The position numbers were made by a program, and so were the translations under genes. Below the pieces are notes generated by a model. The model made no database searches, was not told the origin of the DNA, and saw only the letters and a list, made by a program, of their open reading frames with translations. This document shows positions 54,029-62,110 of a stretch of DNA of 64,000 nucleotides, piece after piece. Numbering within the stretch: position 1 is the first letter of the stretch; each line of letters starts with the position of its first letter. Source of the stretch: Caulobacter henricii (lineage in GTDB: Bacteria > Pseudomonadota > Alphaproteobacteria > Caulobacterales > Caulobacteraceae); the NCBI RefSeq assembly GCF_001414055.1, contig NZ_CP013002.1, forward strand, positions 1,612,001-1,676,000, given 5' to 3'.

Positions 54029-55195
54029 TCAATGCGGCTTGCGCGCGACCTCACTGGCCGCCAGCAGGAAGGCACCCACCCCGTAGAGCTGGGTGTCGTC
54101 AGGCTCGACCTGCTCGGGCGCATATCCGACCTGCTGCACCCAGGTCAGCTTGCCATCGGGCGTCACGGCGCGGGCCAGCGCTGACCAGCCCCGGTCTGCC
54201 GCGATCCGGTAACGCGGCCCAGTCAGGTGACCGGTATTCACGCCCCAGGCCAGGCCATAGGTGAAGAAGGCGGTGCCGCTGGTTTCCGGCGGGGATCCTT
54301 CTGGGGCGAGGAGGGACGGGGCCCAATAGCCGTCGGCCTTCTGAAGGTCGACCAGCCGGTCGGACATCGCCCGGAACAGCGCCACATAGCGGGGGCGGGA
54401 CGGATGGTTGGCAGGCAGCAGCTTCAGCACATTGACAATGCCGGCATAGGACCAGCCGTTGCCGCGGCTCCAGAAGATCTTCCGGCCCTGATCGTCGCGA
54501 CGCGTAAAGTAGCGGCTGTCCCGGAAATAGAGGCTCTGATCCTTGTCGAGCAGATAGTCGGTAGTCGCCCAGAACTCACGGTCGGCATAGGCGGCATAGC
54601 GAGGGTCACCGGTGACCCTGGACAGGCCAAACCAGGCCGGCGGGGCCATATACAGGGCGTCACTCCAGCACCATCGGGTCTGGCAGGGCGGCTCGCCGAC
54701 CCCGTCCTGGAAAGCCAGATCCCCGGTGGGCTGATCGGCCAGGATGGCGTCGAAACGGGTGCGGAGGGCGGCGATCCGGACAGGATCAGGTGTCTTGCCG
54801 TAGGCCCAGAGCCAGCTCTGGCTGATCGCATGATCATCAGCATGCAGCGGCCGGCGGCCCAGTTGCCAATCCTGCTCAACGCCGTGCGCGAGCAGAGCCT
54901 CGGCATATTTCGGATCGCCGGTGCGGTCGGCAAAGGTGAACAGGCCGGTATAGAGCGCGCCCTGGATCCAGCCTCGCGGATCGACCGTATTGTGCTTGAA
55001 GGTGCGGATGTAGTCGAAGCTGTCGAGGCGCGCGAGTTGCCAGTCCGCCACCTTGCGTCCCAGCGCCAGCACATCAGCTTCTCTCGGCGCTGCCGGAGCG
55101 ACCGTGGCTCGGGAGGGCGGGCCGGGCACCTTTACACTGCTGCACGCTGTGGTCATGGCCATCAGAGCCAGGGTGAGGATCAGGCTGGCGCGCAT
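54029..55195 (-). CDS. GH105/GH88 unsaturated uronyl hydrolase, lipoprotein
   Basis: A 388-residue enzyme that removes the 4,5-unsaturated uronic residue left by polysaccharide lyases. A lipoprotein signal ends TTACSS (lipobox Cys at about 18). The alpha/alpha-barrel motifs HADDHAI, WCWSDALYMAPP and SRGNGWSYAG match GH105 (YteR-like), with catalytic-type Asp in the first two. ATG 55195 has an AAAGGGAG ribosome site. It is divergent from the lyase gene, and a TGGTCAAGCCA box lies 47 bases upstream. Confidence 0.9.
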   Translation of the reverse strand: MRASLILTLALMAMTTACSSVKVPGPPSRATVAPAAPREADVLALGRKVADWQLARLDSFDYIRTFKHNTVDPRGWIQGALYTGLFTFADRTGDPKYAEALLAHGVEQDWQLGRRPLHADDHAISQSWLWAYGKTPDPVRIAALRTRFDAILADQPTGDLAFQDGVGEPPCQTRWCWSDALYMAPPAWFGLSRVTGDPRYAAYADREFWATTDYLLDKDQSLYFRDSRYFTRRDDQGRKIFWSRGNGWSYAGIVNVLKLLPANHPSRPRYVALFRAMSDRLVDLQKADGYWAPSLLAPEGSPPETSGTAFFTYGLAWGVNTGHLTGPRYRIAADRGWSALARAVTPDGKLTWVQQVGYAPEQVEPDDTQLYGVGAFLLAASEVARKPH

Positions 55196-55241
55196 CGAAC
55201 TCCCTTTTGGATGAGCAGTGCTTTCGGGCACCTTGCCATTG

Positions 55242-55252
55242 TGGTCAAGCCA
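55242..55252. promoter_or_regulatory. Candidate GntR-type operator upstream of GH105 gene
   Basis: TGGTCAAGCCA, one of four TGGTN4CCA boxes placed in the promoters of this polyuronide locus. Confidence 0.5.
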
Positions 55253-55370
55253 GTGGCCCAAGCGCGTCCGGCGGCGAAACGTCCAGCCTAGCCATCTAAG
55301 CGGCGTTTGACCACTCTGACCGAGAGCGCTTTTGCAGGAACTGGTCATCGTCCTCGCCCGTGCGGCGGAA

Positions 55371-55385
55371 ATTGGTAAGGCCAAT
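55371..55385. promoter_or_regulatory. Candidate GntR-type operator upstream of lyase gene
   Basis: ATTGGTAAGGCCAAT, the longest inverted repeat of the set (ATTGG/CCAAT), 118 bases before the lyase ATG. Confidence 0.55.
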
Positions 55386-55502
55386 TTTCTTGCCCGGCCG
55401 ACCAATTCGACTATGGTGACCCCGCGAGTCTGGCGGAGGCACTGGAAGCAGCCTCCCCGACCGTCTGCCTCTTGCTCTGCCGCAGGTGTTCCGAAGGTGA
55501 TC

Positions 55503-56789
55503 ATGAACCGGTTCCCGGTCAAAGCCGCATTGATGACACTGGCCCTGTTCGCAGGCGGATCGGCTTGGGCGGATGGAGCCCCTGCCGGCGCGGCAAAGCC
55601 GGCGCCGCAATGCCTGGGCAGCGAGGGACATGCCGCCAGCTTCGCCGGACGACGGACGTTCCGGCTCAGGCCGGACTGGATGGCCACTACCAAGGGCGCG
55701 CTCACCCGGCCTGACCTGGCTCCAGCCTATCAGTTGCTGATCAAACGGGCCGGAGCGGCGCTGGCGGGACCGACCTATACCGTCGTCGACAAGCTGAAGA
55801 CGCCGCCCAGCGGCGACAAGCACGACTATATGAGCATGGGCCCCTATTGGTGGCCCGACCCCGGTAAGCCCAATGGCGAGCCCTATGTCCGACGTGACGG
55901 CGAGGTCAATCCCGAGCGCAGCACCGATGCCTTTGATGTCTCCGACCTCGAGGCCATGAGTGGTGCCGTTGAGGCGCTGTCCCTGGCCTATTACTTCACC
56001 GACGACCGTCGTTATGCCGACAAGGCCGCCCAGCTTCTGCGGGCCTGGTTCCTGGATGCCGCCACCCGGATGAACCCGAATGCCAGTTTCGCCCAGGGCG
56101 TTCCAGGGCGCACGCCGGGGCGGGCAGAGGGTGTCCTCGACACCTTCAGGCTGCTGCGGGTTGTCGAGGGGATCGGCTTGCTGGGGCCTTCAGGTACCCT
56201 GACCGCAGCGGATCAGGCCGGGCTCGAACGCTGGTTTGCCGACTATGCCGCCTGGATGCAGGCCAGCCCGACCGGACGGGAAGAGCGGGCGGCGACCAAT
56301 AATCACGGCAACTGGTACGATTATCAGCTGGCGACCTTCGCCCTGTTTGCACGTGAGGACGATCTGGCTCGCCGGGTGATCGCGACGGTCGGGCCACAGC
56401 GCATTGCGAGCCAGATGGCCCCGGACGGCTCGCTGCCCGAGGAGCTGAAGCGCACAAGAGCCCTGCACTATAGCTATTTTGCTCTTGAGCCCCTGGTGGG
56501 CCTTGCTGACCTCGCGCGGTGTACCGGTCAGGACCTCTGGCAGTTCGAAACAGCGGATGGTCGCGGCCTGCGCAAGGGGTTCGCCTTCCTGGCCCCTTAC
56601 GTGGGAAGTGAGGAGAGCTTTCCTTTCAAGGAACTGGAGCCACACAAGGCGGCAGCCTCAGCTGCGCCGCTCCTGACCTATGCCGCCTGGGCCTATGGCG
56701 ATGAAGCCTTTGGTGCGGCTGCATCCTTGGCCGCCAAGGCACGTTCTGTGAGTCCAGGTGACCTTCTGATCGCGCCCTACGAACCCTGA
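55503..56789 (+). CDS. Exported alginate-lyase-fold polysaccharide lyase (PL38-like, glucuronan/alginate type)
   Basis: A 428-residue exported lyase. A signal peptide (about 1-23, cleavage at AWA-D) is followed by the alginate-lyase domain motifs MGPYWWPDPGKPNGEPYVRR, ATNNHGNWYDYQLATFAL (Asn-His pair) and a catalytic-type Tyr in RTRALHYSYFALEPL. The YWWPDP plus NNHG pattern resembles the PL5/PL38 group. Substrate could be glucuronan, alginate or another polyuronate; uronate genes nearby fit all. ATG 55503 has GAAGG upstream. Confidence 0.83.
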   Translation: MNRFPVKAALMTLALFAGGSAWADGAPAGAAKPAPQCLGSEGHAASFAGRRTFRLRPDWMATTKGALTRPDLAPAYQLLIKRAGAALAGPTYTVVDKLKTPPSGDKHDYMSMGPYWWPDPGKPNGEPYVRRDGEVNPERSTDAFDVSDLEAMSGAVEALSLAYYFTDDRRYADKAAQLLRAWFLDAATRMNPNASFAQGVPGRTPGRAEGVLDTFRLLRVVEGIGLLGPSGTLTAADQAGLERWFADYAAWMQASPTGREERAATNNHGNWYDYQLATFALFAREDDLARRVIATVGPQRIASQMAPDGSLPEELKRTRALHYSYFALEPLVGLADLARCTGQDLWQFETADGRGLRKGFAFLAPYVGSEESFPFKELEPHKAAASAAPLLTYAAWAYGDEAFGAAASLAAKARSVSPGDLLIAPYEP

Positions 56790-56856
56790 GATTCGTCGAC
56801 CTGCGCGGGTGATGCGTTCCTTTCACCCGCACCTCCTCCCGAGGTTTGCCGACGAA

Positions 56857-56886
56857 GGGCGGCTGGGGCCTTCCCCCCAGCCGCCC
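56857..56886. terminator. Bidirectional terminator between lyase and GntR genes
   Basis: A perfect 12-base stem (GGGCGGCTGGGG / CCCCAGCCGCCC) with a 6-base loop between convergent genes. Confidence 0.75.
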
Positions 56887-56906
56887 AACCTTCAAGATTT
56901 TGGTGT

Positions 56907-57668
56907 CTAGACCCGCGAGCGACGCGCCAGTTCGTGGCGTCGTGCCTCAACCTCACTCCGGGCCTGGGCGAGGGCGTCGATTTCCGTGGCAGTCAGGAGA
57001 TTGTCGATCACGCGACCCAGATGTTCCCGCATGGCGTTGCGTGCGGCCTTCGGATCCCGCGCCTGCAGGGCCAGGAGGATCTCCTGATGGTCATCGATCA
57101 GAGGGCGGACTCCCACTTCGCGAGCCCGTTCCAGCATGGCGCGGCACAGGGGCGACTTGTAGCGCAGGTCCCAGAGGTTCTCGATTACAGTCACCAGGGC
57201 GCTGTTGCGCGTGGCCTGGGCGATGGCGACGTGGAACCGGCGGTCGGCCAGCTCACCCTTCACGTCACGGTCGTTCTCGACCACCATGTCGTCCATGATA
57301 GCGGCCAGTTGTGCCAGTTCGGGGTCGGTGATCGTGGTGGCGGCCAGGGCACAGCTCTCGCCCTCGATCAGGCGGCGGGCCTCGGTCAGCTCGAAGGCAC
57401 CGATATCCAGCTCCGGCGGCTGACTCTCAGGCATCGGTGCCTCGGTGATGTAGACACCAGAACCGTGCCGCGCCTCGACCAGTCCGCGGATCTCCAGGGC
57501 AATCATGGCTTCTCGGACCGTCGGGCGGCTGACGCTGTAGTCTTCTGCCAGATCCCGCTCTGATGGCAGGCGTTGGCCCGGCTGGTACTGGCCGTCCCGG
57601 ATAGACTCGGCGATGGCGTTGGCGACCTGCTGGTACAGCTTGCGGGTTTCGGCGGTTGAAGTGGTCAT
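56907..57668 (-). CDS. GntR-family regulator, FadR/FCD subfamily
   Basis: A 253-residue regulator. The N-terminal winged helix (about 10-75; GQRLPSERDLAEDYSVSRPT) is followed by an FCD effector domain with metal-site His/Asp in DRRFHVAIAQAT, DDHQEI and REHLGRVID. I chose ATG 57668. It is divergent from manD, and a TGGTCAGGCCA box lies between them. FCD regulators of sugar-acid genes usually sense a uronate or KDG-type ligand. Confidence 0.88.
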   Translation of the reverse strand: MTTSTAETRKLYQQVANAIAESIRDGQYQPGQRLPSERDLAEDYSVSRPTVREAMIALEIRGLVEARHGSGVYITEAPMPESQPPELDIGAFELTEARRLIEGESCALAATTITDPELAQLAAIMDDMVVENDRDVKGELADRRFHVAIAQATRNSALVTVIENLWDLRYKSPLCRAMLERAREVGVRPLIDDHQEILLALQARDPKAARNAMREHLGRVIDNLLTATEIDALAQARSEVEARRHELARRSRV

Positions 57669-57782
57669 GGCAGTCTCAATAGGGCGGGGTCCGGTCAGAC
57701 CGGCGCGGCCGCAAGCTAGGGCACTTCTAACGGCAAGGCCACCGTCGGACGCCCTAGGCATGGTAGCGCAATCACTCTAATG

Positions 57783-57793
57783 TGGTCAGGCCA
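57783..57793. promoter_or_regulatory. Candidate GntR-type operator (GntR/manD divergent promoter)
   Basis: TGGTCAGGCCA, 33 bases before the chosen manD start and upstream of the regulator gene, as expected for autoregulation and manD control. Confidence 0.5.
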
Positions 57794-57825
57794 ATATGGC
57801 TCCGCCCCAAACCAGATTCCGGGTC

Positions 57826-59037
57826 ATGCTCAAGATCACAGATGCCAAGGTCATCGTCACCTGTCCTGGCCGCAACTTCGTGACCCTGAAAATCACCACT
57901 TCGGACGGGGTTTACGGCCTGGGCGACGCCACCCTGAACGGACGCGAACTGGCGGTGGGCAGCTATCTGCAGGACCACATGATCCCTTGCCTGATCGGGC
58001 GGGACGCTCACCGGATCGAGGATATCTGGCAGTTCTTCTACCGCGGCTCCTACTGGCGTGGTGGGCCCGTGGCCATGACCGCCCTGGCGGCCGTCGACAT
58101 GGCGCTGTGGGACATCAAGGGCAAGGTCGCCGGACTGCCGGTCTACCAGCTGCTGGGTGGGGCCTGCCGGGACGGGGTCACGGTCTATGGTCATGCCAAT
58201 GGCGAAACCGTGGAAGACACCCTGGCCGAAGCCGAGAAATACAAGGCCATGGGCTACAAGGCCATTCGCCTGCAGACCGGCGTGCCGGGGCTGGCCAGCA
58301 CCTATGGGGTGTCCGGCGACAAGCTGTTCTACGAGCCGGCGGATGCAGACCTTCCGACCGAAAACCTGTGGTCGACCGCAAAGTACCTGAACCATACGCC
58401 CAGGCTGTTCGAACGGGCGCGCGAGGTCCTGGGCTGGGATGTGCATCTGCTGCACGATGTTCACCATCGCCTGACCCCGATCGAGGCCGCGCGCCTGGGC
58501 AAGGATCTCGAACCCTACCGTCTGTTTTGGCTGGAAGACGCCGTGCCCGCTGAGAACCAGGCGGGCTTTCGGCTCATCCGCCAGCACACCACCACCCCGC
58601 TCGCCGTGGGCGAGATCTTCAGCCACGTCTGGGACTGCAAGCAACTGATCGAGGAGCAGTCCATCGACTATATCCGGGCCACGGTGTTGCATGCGGGCGG
58701 CATCACGAACCTGAGAAAAATCGCGGCCTTCGCTGATCTTCATCATGTGCGGACCGGCTGTCATGGGGCGACCGATCTGTCCCCGGTGACCATGGCCGCC
58801 GCCCTGCATTTCGACCTGTCGATCCCCAATTTCGGCCTGCAGGAATATATGCGTCACACACCCGAGACGGACGCGGTCTTCCCGCATGGCTACAGCCTTG
58901 CCGACGGCATGCTGCACCCAGGCGAAGCGCCGGGTTTGGGTGTCGATCTCGATGAGGCCCTGGCCGCCCGCTATCCCTACAGGCGCGCCTATCTGCCGGT
59001 GAACCGTCTGGAAGACGGCACGATGTTCAACTGGTGA
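57826..59037 (+). CDS. manD: D-mannonate dehydratase, ManD type (enolase superfamily)
   Basis: A 403-residue enolase-superfamily enzyme that dehydrates D-mannonate to KDG. It begins [21 protein letters not shown] and ends GTMFNW, both typical of ManD, with the [20 protein letters not shown] core and a His in HATDLSP-type region ([11 protein letters not shown]). ATG 57826 fits the family start better than ATG 57796. It supplies the mannonate step missing from the uxuB-uxaA operon. Confidence 0.93.
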   Translation: MLKITDAKVIVTCPGRNFVTLKITTSDGVYGLGDATLNGRELAVGSYLQDHMIPCLIGRDAHRIEDIWQFFYRGSYWRGGPVAMTALAAVDMALWDIKGKVAGLPVYQLLGGACRDGVTVYGHANGETVEDTLAEAEKYKAMGYKAIRLQTGVPGLASTYGVSGDKLFYEPADADLPTENLWSTAKYLNHTPRLFERAREVLGWDVHLLHDVHHRLTPIEAARLGKDLEPYRLFWLEDAVPAENQAGFRLIRQHTTTPLAVGEIFSHVWDCKQLIEEQSIDYIRATVLHAGGITNLRKIAAFADLHHVRTGCHGATDLSPVTMAAALHFDLSIPNFGLQEYMRHTPETDAVFPHGYSLADGMLHPGEAPGLGVDLDEALAARYPYRRAYLPVNRLEDGTMFNW

Positions 59038-59111
59038 TCCCATGATCCGCCGGCATCAGGTGGGCCGATGTGGAGGCTGAGCCGGCGTGGCTAATTGGCT
59101 TGACAAAATCT

Positions 59112-59126
59112 ATGACACCGGTAGCA
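59112..59126 (+). promoter_or_regulatory. UxuR-type operator upstream of the TonB receptor
   Basis: ATGACACCGGTAGCA, carrying the full 11-base core of the hexuronate boxes about 48 kb away from uxuR. It lies 59 bases before the receptor start. Confidence 0.75.
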
Positions 59127-59128
59127 AA

Positions 59129-59139
59129 TGGTATGACCA
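59129..59139. promoter_or_regulatory. Candidate GntR-type operator upstream of the TonB receptor
   Basis: TGGTATGACCA, starting 2 bases after the UxuR-type box. Two different operators abut in one promoter. Confidence 0.5.
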
Positions 59140-59184
59140 AATTATGATCGTCCCCACCAATGAGGGATGAAAAAAGGGGGAAGC

Positions 59185-62040
59185 ATGTCGCTCAAGTCCA
59201 TTCTCAGTCTTTCGACCGCCGTTTGCGCCCTGAGTGTCGGAGCGGGGGCCGCCTACGCCCAGACCGCGCCGGCCGGGACGGACGTGGTCGAAGAAGTGGT
59301 CGTCACGGGCTTCCGCAAGTCGCTGCAGCAGGCCATCGAGGTCAAGCGCTCGGAAACCTCGATCGTCGATGCGATCAGTGCCGAAGACATTGCCGACTTC
59401 CCCGACCTCAATCTGGCCGACTCCCTGCAGCGGGTGCCGGGCGTTCAGATCGACCGCGACGGCGGCGAGGGGCGTTCGATCAATGTCCGCGGCCTGAGCT
59501 CGGACTTCGTGCGTGTGCGCCTGGATGGCCTGGAGGCCCTGGCGACGACCGGTGGCCGCGACGGTGGCCGCGCCAATCGTAACCGTGGCTTCGACTTCAA
59601 CGTCTTCGCCTCTGAACTGTTCAACAGCATCAAGGTCCGCAAGTCGCAGGAAGCCTCGATCAATGAGGGCTCGCTCGGTGCGACTGTGGATCTGCAGACG
59701 GCCCGGCCGTTCGACTATCCCGGCTTCGTCATGGCCATGGGGACCCAGGCGTCTTACAACGACCTGACCGAAGGCACCGATCCGCGCGGCACCTTCCTGG
59801 TCAGCAACCGCTGGATGGACGGCCGCCTCGGAGCCCTGTTCTCGGCGGCTTACAGCAAGCGCAAGACCTATGAGGAAGGGGCCAGTTCGGTCGGCTTCCG
59901 CGTTCCGGGCGACCATCTCTGCCTGCCCACCAAGAACAGCGCCGGCGTCATCACCTCCTATGTCAACGCCTCGTCCTGCTATCAGTCGGTCGGGACCATC
60001 ACCAAGGCCGACGGCACGACGGTGACCGGCCTGGCCGCCCAGGAAGCAGCCTGGGGCGCGGCTCACCCCCGTATCCCGCGCTATGGCCGCATCGGCTATG
60101 ATCGCGAACGCCTGGGCCTGACCGGTGCCATCCAGTTCGACGTCTCTGACAAGACCCGCCTGACCTTCGACACCCTCTATGCCAAGCTGGACCAGACCCG
60201 CAGCGAGGAGTTTGTCGAGATCATCAGCCCGGCCCGCGAGACCGGCGTCCAGGGCTTCCGCGCCATGGATCTGCTGAACGGGACCATCGGTCCCAACCGC
60301 ACCCTGATCAAGGCGACCTTTGACGATGTCGACGCCCGCAGCGAGCAGCGCATCGACATTCTCTCGACCGCCTTCTTCCAGAACTCCCTGGGCCTGACCC
60401 ATGAGTTCAGCGACCGACTGAAGCTGAATGCCCTGTACGGCGTCTCGCGCGCCATCGGCCGCAACCCCCAACAGACCACGCTGTCGTTCGACCGTCATGA
60501 CGTCGATGGCTATTCCTACGACTTCACCGACAAGAACCAGCCGGGGATGAACTACGGCTTCGACGTCAACAATCCGGCCAACTGGGCCCTGATGTCGTCC
60601 AACGCCCTTGGGGACGCCTCGATCATCCGCCTGCGGCCCAACAAGACCGTCAACAGCTACGAGACCGCAGAGTTCGATCTCACCTATGACCTGACCGACG
60701 CCGTCACCCTGAGGGGCGGCCTGTCGAAGAAGAAGTTTGGCTTCTCGGTCTATGAGGTCCGCAAGGCCGTCGAAGGCGTGCCGGCAACGGCCCTGGCCAA
60801 GCTGGCAGCTGACGGCAAGACCATTGCCGACTATTCGACCCGGGTGACCAATTTCGGCAAGGGTCTGGATGTGCCTGCCGGCACGCCCCTGACCTGGGTG
60901 ATCCCGGACATCAACAAGCTGGACGCCCTGATCGGCTTCAGCTGCAACTGCGTCAACTCCTATGGCGACTTCCGCCTGACGCCGTTCAATGGCGAAGTCC
61001 GTGATGTGACCGAGACCTCGACGGGCGGCTTCCTGCAGGCTGATTTCCGCACCGAGCTGATGGACATGCCGGTGCGCGGCAATCTCGGCGTGCGCTATGT
61101 CGAGACCGAGGTCGACGCCACGGGCATCCTGGGCACCACCCCGCTGAACCTGAAGAACAAGTACAACGACACCCTGCCGGCCCTGAACCTGTCGATCGAA
61201 CCGCATGAGAATGTCATGGTTCGCTTCGCAGCCGCCAAGGTGATGGCGCGTCCGGCCCTGAACCAGCTGACCCCGGGCGGGTCGGTTTCCCGGGGCGTCT
61301 CCGAGACGACCCTGACGGTCGGCAACCCGTTCCTGGATCCGATCCGGGCCAACAACTACGACGTCAGCATCGAATGGTATCCCTACAAGGGGGCCCTGTT
61401 CAGCCTGGCCCTGTTCCGCAAGGAGATCTCCTCCTACGTCCAGACCACGCGTCAGGCGATGCTGTTCTCCGATACGGGCTTCCCGAACTCGATCCTGCCC
61501 GTCGGGGTCGTGGCCAGCGACACGGTGATCTTCACCTCCAGCCAGAACACCCCCGGCGGCAATCTGGACGGCTACGAAATCACCCTGCAGACGCCGTTCA
61601 CCTTCCTGCCGGGCCCGTTCGACAAGTTCGGTGGCCTGTTCAACTACACCAAGGTGGACTCGGCGATCGACTACATCGTCAACACCACGACCGGAGCGCT
61701 CTCGCGGCAACCGATCGTGGGTCAGTCACCCAAGTCGTGGAGCGCCACGCTCTATTACGAAAACGGTCCGTTCGAAGCGCGGGTCTCCGGGACCTATCGC
61801 GACGAGTACCTGACCCGGGTGCCGACGCTTTATGGCAACGACGTCGATGGCAAGGCCGAGGCGCTGAATGTCGACATGTCGATGTCCTATGACCTCAACA
61901 AGAACTTCACGATCTCGTTCGAAGGCATCAACCTCACCGACCAGTTCGACGAGCGTTGGACCAACAGCACTGACCAGTTCATGCTGAACTACGAGCATAC
62001 GGGCCGGGAATTCGTCCTGGGCGTTCGCTACAAGTTCTGA
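59185..62040 (+). CDS. TonB-dependent outer-membrane receptor (polyuronide oligosaccharide uptake)
   Basis: A 951-residue receptor. A signal peptide (about 1-26, ending AYAQ) is followed by a VEEVVVTGFR start of the plug, the plug segment LADSLQRVPGVQIDRDGGEG and NVRGLSSDFVRVRLDG, and a beta-barrel ending in the aromatic FVLGVRYKF. ATG 59185 has a GGGGGA ribosome site; ATG 59167 is an alternative. It lies after manD and before a lyase-like gene. Double operators suggest induction by uronates. It would import oligouronides; a terminator follows. Confidence 0.92.
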   Translation: MSLKSILSLSTAVCALSVGAGAAYAQTAPAGTDVVEEVVVTGFRKSLQQAIEVKRSETSIVDAISAEDIADFPDLNLADSLQRVPGVQIDRDGGEGRSINVRGLSSDFVRVRLDGLEALATTGGRDGGRANRNRGFDFNVFASELFNSIKVRKSQEASINEGSLGATVDLQTARPFDYPGFVMAMGTQASYNDLTEGTDPRGTFLVSNRWMDGRLGALFSAAYSKRKTYEEGASSVGFRVPGDHLCLPTKNSAGVITSYVNASSCYQSVGTITKADGTTVTGLAAQEAAWGAAHPRIPRYGRIGYDRERLGLTGAIQFDVSDKTRLTFDTLYAKLDQTRSEEFVEIISPARETGVQGFRAMDLLNGTIGPNRTLIKATFDDVDARSEQRIDILSTAFFQNSLGLTHEFSDRLKLNALYGVSRAIGRNPQQTTLSFDRHDVDGYSYDFTDKNQPGMNYGFDVNNPANWALMSSNALGDASIIRLRPNKTVNSYETAEFDLTYDLTDAVTLRGGLSKKKFGFSVYEVRKAVEGVPATALAKLAADGKTIADYSTRVTNFGKGLDVPAGTPLTWVIPDINKLDALIGFSCNCVNSYGDFRLTPFNGEVRDVTETSTGGFLQADFRTELMDMPVRGNLGVRYVETEVDATGILGTTPLNLKNKYNDTLPALNLSIEPHENVMVRFAAAKVMARPALNQLTPGGSVSRGVSETTLTVGNPFLDPIRANNYDVSIEWYPYKGALFSLALFRKEISSYVQTTRQAMLFSDTGFPNSILPVGVVASDTVIFTSSQNTPGGNLDGYEITLQTPFTFLPGPFDKFGGLFNYTKVDSAIDYIVNTTTGALSRQPIVGQSPKSWSATLYYENGPFEARVSGTYRDEYLTRVPTLYGNDVDGKAEALNVDMSMSYDLNKNFTISFEGINLTDQFDERWTNSTDQFMLNYEHTGREFVLGVRYKF

Positions 62041-62048
62041 TGACCCCA

Positions 62049-62082
62049 ACGCGGGCCGGTTCTCCGGCCCGCGTTTCTTTTT
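62049..62082 (+). terminator. Rho-independent terminator after the TonB receptor
   Basis: A perfect 11-base stem (ACGCGGGCCGG / CCGGCCCGCGT) with a 4-base loop, followed by TTCTTTTT. Confidence 0.88.
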
Positions 62083-62110
62083 GCAGAATCTTAATTCGAG
62101 CAGAGACGGG

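Larger units (their letters stand above)
55196..55502. other. Divergent promoter region between GH105 and lyase genes
   Basis: About 300 bases holding two TGGTN4CCA boxes (55242-55252 and 55371-55385), one facing each gene. No small gene is convincing here. Confidence 0.5.

Noticed and set aside
59110..61710. 866-codon open frame on the minus strand opposite the TonB receptor
   Set aside because: High-GC mirror of the receptor gene; no domain, no signal, His/Gln/Arg/Val-rich composition typical of antisense translation.
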